This document shows positions 6,161 through 10,000 of a DNA stretch of 10,000 nt, piece by piece. Under the pieces are notes generated by a model. The model saw only the letters and a list, made by a program, of their open reading frames with translations. It made no database searches and was not told the origin of the DNA. Both the position numbers and the translations under genes were made by a program. Each line of letters begins with the position of its first letter. The first letter of the stretch is position 1. Source of the DNA: Kiritimatiellota bacterium (lineage in GTDB: Bacteria > Verrucomicrobiota > Kiritimatiellia > JAAZAB01); assembly GCA_008636095.1 (NCBI GenBank), contig VSJD01000155.1:1-10000 (forward strand), in the 5' to 3' direction.

Positions 6161-9100
6161 TTATTTAACAACACATAAACTGGCCGGCCCAAGCAATCCG
6201 GCCGGCCGTAACGGTTCCATAAACAGATTATGGGGTGTATTGGCAACATAGATCTCCAGCTTTCCTGCCTGACCTGCCCATGGTGTTAGCACGACGCGCC
6301 ACGGCGGAGCAATCCGCACCCCCGCCGGCTGGCCGTTAAAATTTACCCGGCAGGCATTCGCCACACTCCCAAGATCCAGGTACAATGATTCTTCCGGCAG
6401 TAAAGTCGGCAAATTGATACTCCGGCTATACAGGCCTTCGCCGGTAAAAAATGGATACCCCTGCTCAGCCCACGAACCGGTCGGCAACGTTGTCCCGGGT
6501 ACATCCAAAGTCGGGCGGCCATCATCAGTAACAACCACTTTGAACGCGCCGACAATGATTGGCGGCCACAAGCGATATTCCCATTCGAACAGCCCGGCGC
6601 ATGTTTTGATTTCCAGGACGTTATTGCCCCGCCGCACGGGGGTGCGGTTCAGTTCGGCCTCGTAAATATTACGATCCAAAAGCCGGCCCGGCTGAAAATT
6701 CTTGATTTCCGCGCCGTTTAAAAAACATTGAAACCGCTGCGGTGCGTAGGCTTTGCCATCCAATTCGGGATTACTGCGTTCCTGGTCCATCAAAAGGCGC
6801 CCGGCTGGCAGATCAATCCGCGAAGGAAAGCTCATTGAATAAATCTGTTCACGGCCGGCCACATTCACCTGCCATTGTCGGAGCGGCAGGCTGTTATAAG
6901 CCGTGGAAAAATTCCATGATTCCGCAAGCGGGATTGTCCGCAATAGAAGTTCCCGCCCCCCCGTGGCAACGGACGGAGATGCCTTGACTTTCAAGCCGGA
7001 TGCCAGCAAAAGTGCCTGGGCCGGTTCAAACGTCCAATCAAATTCATTCTTGTTCCACGATTTTATAGCTCCGGAATCCAAATCTATTTGAACCAACGGC
7101 GATTTTTCCCGGATATGCACCCGGCCCAATGCCGCCTGCGACCCGGAATTAAACATTAAATAAAACCGCATCCCGTTCTTTTCCCAGGCGCGGGTCACAA
7201 GCTGACCCAGCGCCTTCACCGCACCCGTAATAATAATAGACGGGGCAACTTGTGCAACAAGTGCGCTGGTCAGTCCTTCGCGCCCGGCAGTGTTTGAATT
7301 CACGGGCCTTATACTCAATGCATGGACATTTTTCCGTTCATATTCAACGACGGTGCGCAAATCATCATGACCGGGCGTGAACGTTTGGTCATCGGGCGCG
7401 CCAAAAAGCGCACAAGGTTCCAACTTGTGTCTATTTGGATCAAAGAGCGAAACGGGACGGGCATTCAGCAAAATGATCTGAACACCGGCCTTGAGCAGTT
7501 TTTCAATAATGGTTGCCGTGCGCGTCTCCAGCACCGTTACCGCGGGTAAAACAAGGACTTTGAAGGCCCGGCCCTCGGGCCTTCCGGGCGCGGGCAAGTG
7601 AAAACTACCGTCGCCAATTTTGTCGGCCCGACATAAAATCGCTTCATCCGCCACTTCAAAATCAATGTGTTCCCGCAGGAGCGTTGTCACCGTCCAAAGA
7701 TAGGTGGCTTCAATAAAGTCCGTGACTGCTCCCCGGTCCGAAACCGGCCAGCCCCCCTGGCTATCCGGCAGGGGTCGAAAAATGCCGGCGGTTGATGCAA
7801 AAGTTTCGCGGGCGGATTTGGATTTCTGGTTCTGCAGCCCGAGCTCCAAGCCCGCGCGTAGAGAATGGATGGGATACAGTACCACCACTTCAGCCAGGTT
7901 GGTCCCGCCGGCCGAAGCCAGGCACAAGCGCGCCATCCAGTCCGTCCACGCGCGGTAGTAGGACCAGAGCGGATTGTGGAAATGATCCGGCGTGCATTCC
8001 CATTTGCGTCCTCCGGCAATGGAATAGTACAAGCCATGCGGCACGACCAGGTCAACGCCGACCGTTGCCAGCCAGCCCGATATGCGGCGGATTTCAAAGA
8101 GGTCCAGCGACCAGGGCCCGCTGGCCAATCCGAAGCTTTCACACATTACCCGTGCAGAACCCTGAAACCGGGCGGCGGAAGCGGTGTTTTTTATGCAGGC
8201 CGCCAGGTTGTCTCCGGAACAATCAACAAGCGGGGCGCCCGCTTGATCCGGCCCCAGCTGATCCACCGCCGTGAGCGAGAAACTGCGCATGACTTCAAAA
8301 TAATCGCCGATTTGCCGGGCATGCTCGCCCATGCCATCTTCCAGTGCTAAATGGCCGGTGCTTAAAATTCCCGCGCGGTCACAGAACGCGCGAATCCGAT
8401 TAAAGTAAGCCCCCATGTAGGCCTGGCCGACAAACCGCCAGAAAATCAGGCGCGCGAGACTGGCATTGGGAACGGAAGAACAAAACACACCCGGCAGCAG
8501 GGCGCGCAGATCAAGGCCGGTGGCCGCCTGAAAACAGCGCTCAAAATCTTTGCCCCACGGTGTTGCCCGGCGAATATGCCCGAAGTGCGCGCAGGAATTA
8601 TCTGAAAATGTTCCCTGAATGGTCCGCCCGAATTGTTTTTTAAAGCGGTCAAAATACCATTGATGGGTCAGGCGAATAAAGTCATCCGTTAAATCCGGAT
8701 CAAAATAATCGGGATAAAAAGAATATTTATCGGAAGGCCTGGCCTGCCAGGGCTTTTCCTCCAGCGCTAAAATTAATGTCGCTCCCCAGTCTTGCGGCAC
8801 GCGCCATGATTTCAGGCCTTTATCCAATAAGACGGACAAATCCTGGGTCTGCGGCGTTTCAAGCGAGGCGGCAATGGTCATGTTCAATCCCTGGCGTTGG
8901 GAACTAAGCGCAGTCCATTCGGTTCCCGGCGTCAGAACTTCTTCATGCCGGACGGCGAGACTTTTCATGGTGCGATCAGGAAAACGAAATGCAAGCTGAT
9001 CCCCGGCCGGACCGCTGGGATAATGATTCTCGTCATAAAGCCAGACCTGCAAGCCATTCTTTTCCGCAGTTTCAGTGGCTATTCTTATTGCCTCGGCCCA

Positions 9101-9298
9101 GTCTTCTTTCAAGTAGCCGGTCCGCAGGCCGTCACGCGCGTGGGCCATGAATCCGCCCAGGCCCTTGGCCGCCATTTCCTGAACCTGGCGGACAAGTTCG
9201 TCGGCATCCAGCCTGTGATTTAGAAACCAGAAGGCAATCGGACGAAAGGCCGGCGGGGGATTTTCGATTTGTCCAAGAAATTCATCCGGATTATTCAT
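6161..9298 (-). CDS. GH106-like glycoside hydrolase, cytoplasmic
   Basis: This 1045-residue protein resembles the alpha-L-rhamnosidase family GH106 and its uncharacterised relatives. The start shows the family's layout: NPPPAFRPIAFWFLN (13-27), then GGFMAHARDGL, then WLYDENHYPSGPAGD (86-100). Later come LTDDFIRLTHQWYF with FSDN (231-234), TGHLALED (314-321), VMCESFG (384-390) and VVPHGLYYSIAGG. E320 and E387 are the best candidate catalytic acids. A Rossmann/GATase-like middle domain (around FKVLVLPAVTVLETRTA) follows, then jelly-roll domains ending in LRPAGLLGPASL, as in GH2-type sugar-binding modules. There is no signal peptide, so it likely acts on imported oligosaccharides. The ATG at 9298 has no visible Shine-Dalgarno but has a strong promoter 47 bases upstream. 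It is convergent with the URO-D gene, with two bases between stops. Rhamnose specificity is not proven; related proteins include many of unknown substrate. Confidence 0.87.
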   Translation of the reverse strand: MNNPDEFLGQIENPPPAFRPIAFWFLNHRLDADELVRQVQEMAAKGLGGFMAHARDGLRTGYLKEDWAEAIRIATETAEKNGLQVWLYDENHYPSGPAGDQLAFRFPDRTMKSLAVRHEEVLTPGTEWTALSSQRQGLNMTIAASLETPQTQDLSVLLDKGLKSWRVPQDWGATLILALEEKPWQARPSDKYSFYPDYFDPDLTDDFIRLTHQWYFDRFKKQFGRTIQGTFSDNSCAHFGHIRRATPWGKDFERCFQAATGLDLRALLPGVFCSSVPNASLARLIFWRFVGQAYMGAYFNRIRAFCDRAGILSTGHLALEDGMGEHARQIGDYFEVMRSFSLTAVDQLGPDQAGAPLVDCSGDNLAACIKNTASAARFQGSARVMCESFGLASGPWSLDLFEIRRISGWLATVGVDLVVPHGLYYSIAGGRKWECTPDHFHNPLWSYYRAWTDWMARLCLASAGGTNLAEVVVLYPIHSLRAGLELGLQNQKSKSARETFASTAGIFRPLPDSQGGWPVSDRGAVTDFIEATYLWTVTTLLREHIDFEVADEAILCRADKIGDGSFHLPAPGRPEGRAFKVLVLPAVTVLETRTATIIEKLLKAGVQIILLNARPVSLFDPNRHKLEPCALFGAPDDQTFTPGHDDLRTVVEYERKNVHALSIRPVNSNTAGREGLTSALVAQVAPSIIITGAVKALGQLVTRAWEKNGMRFYLMFNSGSQAALGRVHIREKSPLVQIDLDSGAIKSWNKNEFDWTFEPAQALLLASGLKVKASPSVATGGRELLLRTIPLAESWNFSTAYNSLPLRQWQVNVAGREQIYSMSFPSRIDLPAGRLLMDQERSNPELDGKAYAPQRFQCFLNGAEIKNFQPGRLLDRNIYEAELNRTPVRRGNNVLEIKTCAGLFEWEYRLWPPIIVGAFKVVVTDDGRPTLDVPGTTLPTGSWAEQGYPFFTGEGLYSRSINLPTLLPEESLYLDLGSVANACRVNFNGQPAGVRIAPPWRVVLTPWAGQAGKLEIYVANTPHNLFMEPLRPAGLLGPASLCVVK
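6182..6207. terminator. GC-rich hairpin at convergent gene ends
   Basis: GGCCGGCC occurs at 6182-6189 and again at 6200-6207 with a 10-base loop, so the arms pair perfectly over 8 bp. It lies 23 bases past the URO-D stop and inside the last codons of the opposing GH106-like gene (encoding RPAGLLGPA). No T-run follows on either strand, so it is not a classical intrinsic terminator. It may still slow or end transcription coming from the URO-D side. Confidence 0.35.
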
Positions 9299-9314
9299 GG
9301 TATTTTTACAGAGT

Positions 9315-9331
9315 AAATTAAAAATTAATTT
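9315..9331 (-). promoter_or_regulatory. AT-rich inverted repeat in the GH106-like leader
   Basis: AAATTAA-AAA-TTAATTT has perfect 7-base arms and a 3-base loop. It falls between the predicted transcription start (about 9338) and the ATG at 9298, where a Shine-Dalgarno would be expected but is absent. It could be an operator placed just downstream of the promoter. As RNA, its all-A/U stem would be weak. Confidence 0.35.
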
Positions 9332-9344
9332 CCAATTGATGCTG

Positions 9345-9372
9345 ATTATATCACCTTACTGTCGGCTATCAA
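9345..9372 (-). promoter_or_regulatory. Near-consensus extended -10 promoter of the GH106-like gene
   Basis: On the minus strand TTGATA (9372-9367, 5 of 6) and a perfect TATAAT (9350-9345) are 16 bases apart. The -10 is preceded by TGA, giving the extended TGnTATAAT form. The predicted start is near 9338, about 40 bases before the ATG at 9298. This makes the GH106-like gene a separate unit from the barrel gene to its right. Confidence 0.7.
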
Positions 9373-9415
9373 TATACATCTGTAGCCACCCTCGTTAGGG
9401 GCAGTTAGCCTGCGC

Positions 9416-10000
9416 TCAAAAATTCACCACGGCCTTGATGCTCAGGTAAAGCTGGAGCTTTTGATTCTGGGCATCGTCTTCGGATGCGCCGGGGTTAGGG
9501 TCCTTGCGATTGAACGCATACACTATACCTAAGCCCGGCGCCATTTTAGCGTATCGGAACAGGGTCAGTGAGAGATTCAATTCGAAGCCGGCGGCGTTCA
9601 GCCAGCTTGCATCCAATGCGCCGGTCGTGTCTCCACTCCAGGCATGTCCGCCCTCGTAATACAGCTCGCCGAACAACTGGTGGATGTATAATGGCAGAGT
9701 GGCATCCATGCCCCGGTAATATGACATCAGCGGAAAGCGATAGGCGGCCCCGGTCTTGACGAGATAGCGACCGACCTGCGAGTTTTGATTGTAGCCGCGC
9801 AGGATGACGTTCCGGTCCAATCCGGGACTGGCCATCTGCTGGACAACGCCGTAACCACCCAAGCCGAAAAAGCTTTGCGCGGTTTCATCGCCCTGCCCGG
9901 CGGCGCCGACGCCCTCCAGCCGGAGTACATGATTATCGGCCCATACCACGGGTACATATTCCACCCATTGTCCCAGTACGCGGGTTTGCGAGAGATCCCC
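9416..10000 (-). CDS. Outer-membrane beta-barrel protein (D15/BamA-type), C-terminal part
   Basis: The frame is open from base 10000 to the TGA at 9418-9416, giving 194 residues that form the C-terminus; the start lies beyond the window. The GTG at 9964 is only an internal codon, since the frame stays open upstream of it. Marks of the bacterial surface antigen (D15) barrel are a glycine-rich SFFGLGGYG, NVILRGY (64-70 of the visible part, the LRGY loop), YRFPL (87-91) and YYEGGHAW (114-121), followed by alternating hydrophobic strands. The final residue is Phe, the usual last residue of proteins folded by the BAM complex. It could be BamA itself, a TamA-like protein, or a beta-propeller plus D15 fusion; the N-terminal domains that would decide are missing. 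Role: protein assembly or transport in the outer membrane. No clear terminator follows it. Confidence 0.75.
   Translation of the reverse strand, partial: GDLSQTRVLGQWVEYVPVVWADNHVLRLEGVGAAGQGDETAQSFFGLGGYGVVQQMASPGLDRNVILRGYNQNSQVGRYLVKTGAAYRFPLMSYYRGMDATLPLYIHQLFGELYYEGGHAWSGDTTGALDASWLNAAGFELNLSLTLFRYAKMAPGLGIVYAFNRKDPNPGASEDDAQNQKLQLYLSIKAVVNF

Noticed and set aside
7687..8350. Overlapping frames of 150-160 codons on both strands inside the GH106-like gene
   Set aside because: The long minus-strand frame is continuous with family motifs across this part; the others lack domains or start signals.
9380..9415. Possible terminator after the D15 barrel gene
   Set aside because: Only a 4-bp CCCT/AGGG stem around AACG is present, without a T-run; the repeated GGCTA is a direct, not inverted, repeat.

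Overview
The window reads as a carbohydrate-degradation (accessory glycan utilisation) region of a Gram-negative bacterium, most likely a member of the PVC group (Lentisphaerota, Kiritimatiellota, Verrucomicrobiota or Planctomycetota). The assignment is an inference. It rests on an outer-membrane D15-type barrel (so a diderm), secreted and cytoplasmic glycoside-hydrolase-like proteins with no SusC/SusD pair, an AraC-type regulator, and a uroporphyrinogen-decarboxylase (URO-D) superfamily protein of the type common beside sugar genes in those phyla. No tRNA, rRNA, CRISPR array, insertion sequence or phage gene was seen.

Layout. (1) 1-1482, minus strand: an exported glycosidase-like protein whose 3' end lies beyond the left edge; 494 codons are open without a stop. 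(2) 1483-1646: a divergent control region with a sigma70-like promoter toward the AraC gene, a 15-bp palindrome and a symmetric leader element. (3) 1647-2507, plus: AraC-family regulator. (4) 2652-5018, plus: secreted 788-residue glycosidase-like protein with a Cys cluster. (5) 5064-6158, plus: URO-D family protein with an altered metal motif. (6) 6161-9298, minus: 1045-residue cytoplasmic GH106-like glycoside hydrolase, convergent with the URO-D gene with only two bases between stop codons. (7) 9299-9415: a near-consensus promoter for the GH106-like gene. (8) 9416-10000, minus: C-terminal part of an outer-membrane beta-barrel protein whose 5' end lies beyond the right edge.

How it may work together (inference): the two exported proteins would act on a polysaccharide or glycan outside the cytoplasm. 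The GH106-like enzyme, which has no signal peptide, would process imported oligosaccharides inside the cell. The AraC protein would switch on one or both flanking units in response to a sugar. The URO-D protein is probably not a heme enzyme: it has lost the usual Cys ligands of the related corrinoid methyltransferases and sits 45 bases behind a secreted hydrolase. The substrate cannot be read from the sequence.

The window is ordinary in gene types but contains poorly characterised families. The most useful points are the edge-truncated gene at 1-1482, the His-x-Asp...His version of the URO-D motif, the unrecognised Cys-cluster hydrolase, and the well-formed promoter at 9345-9372.
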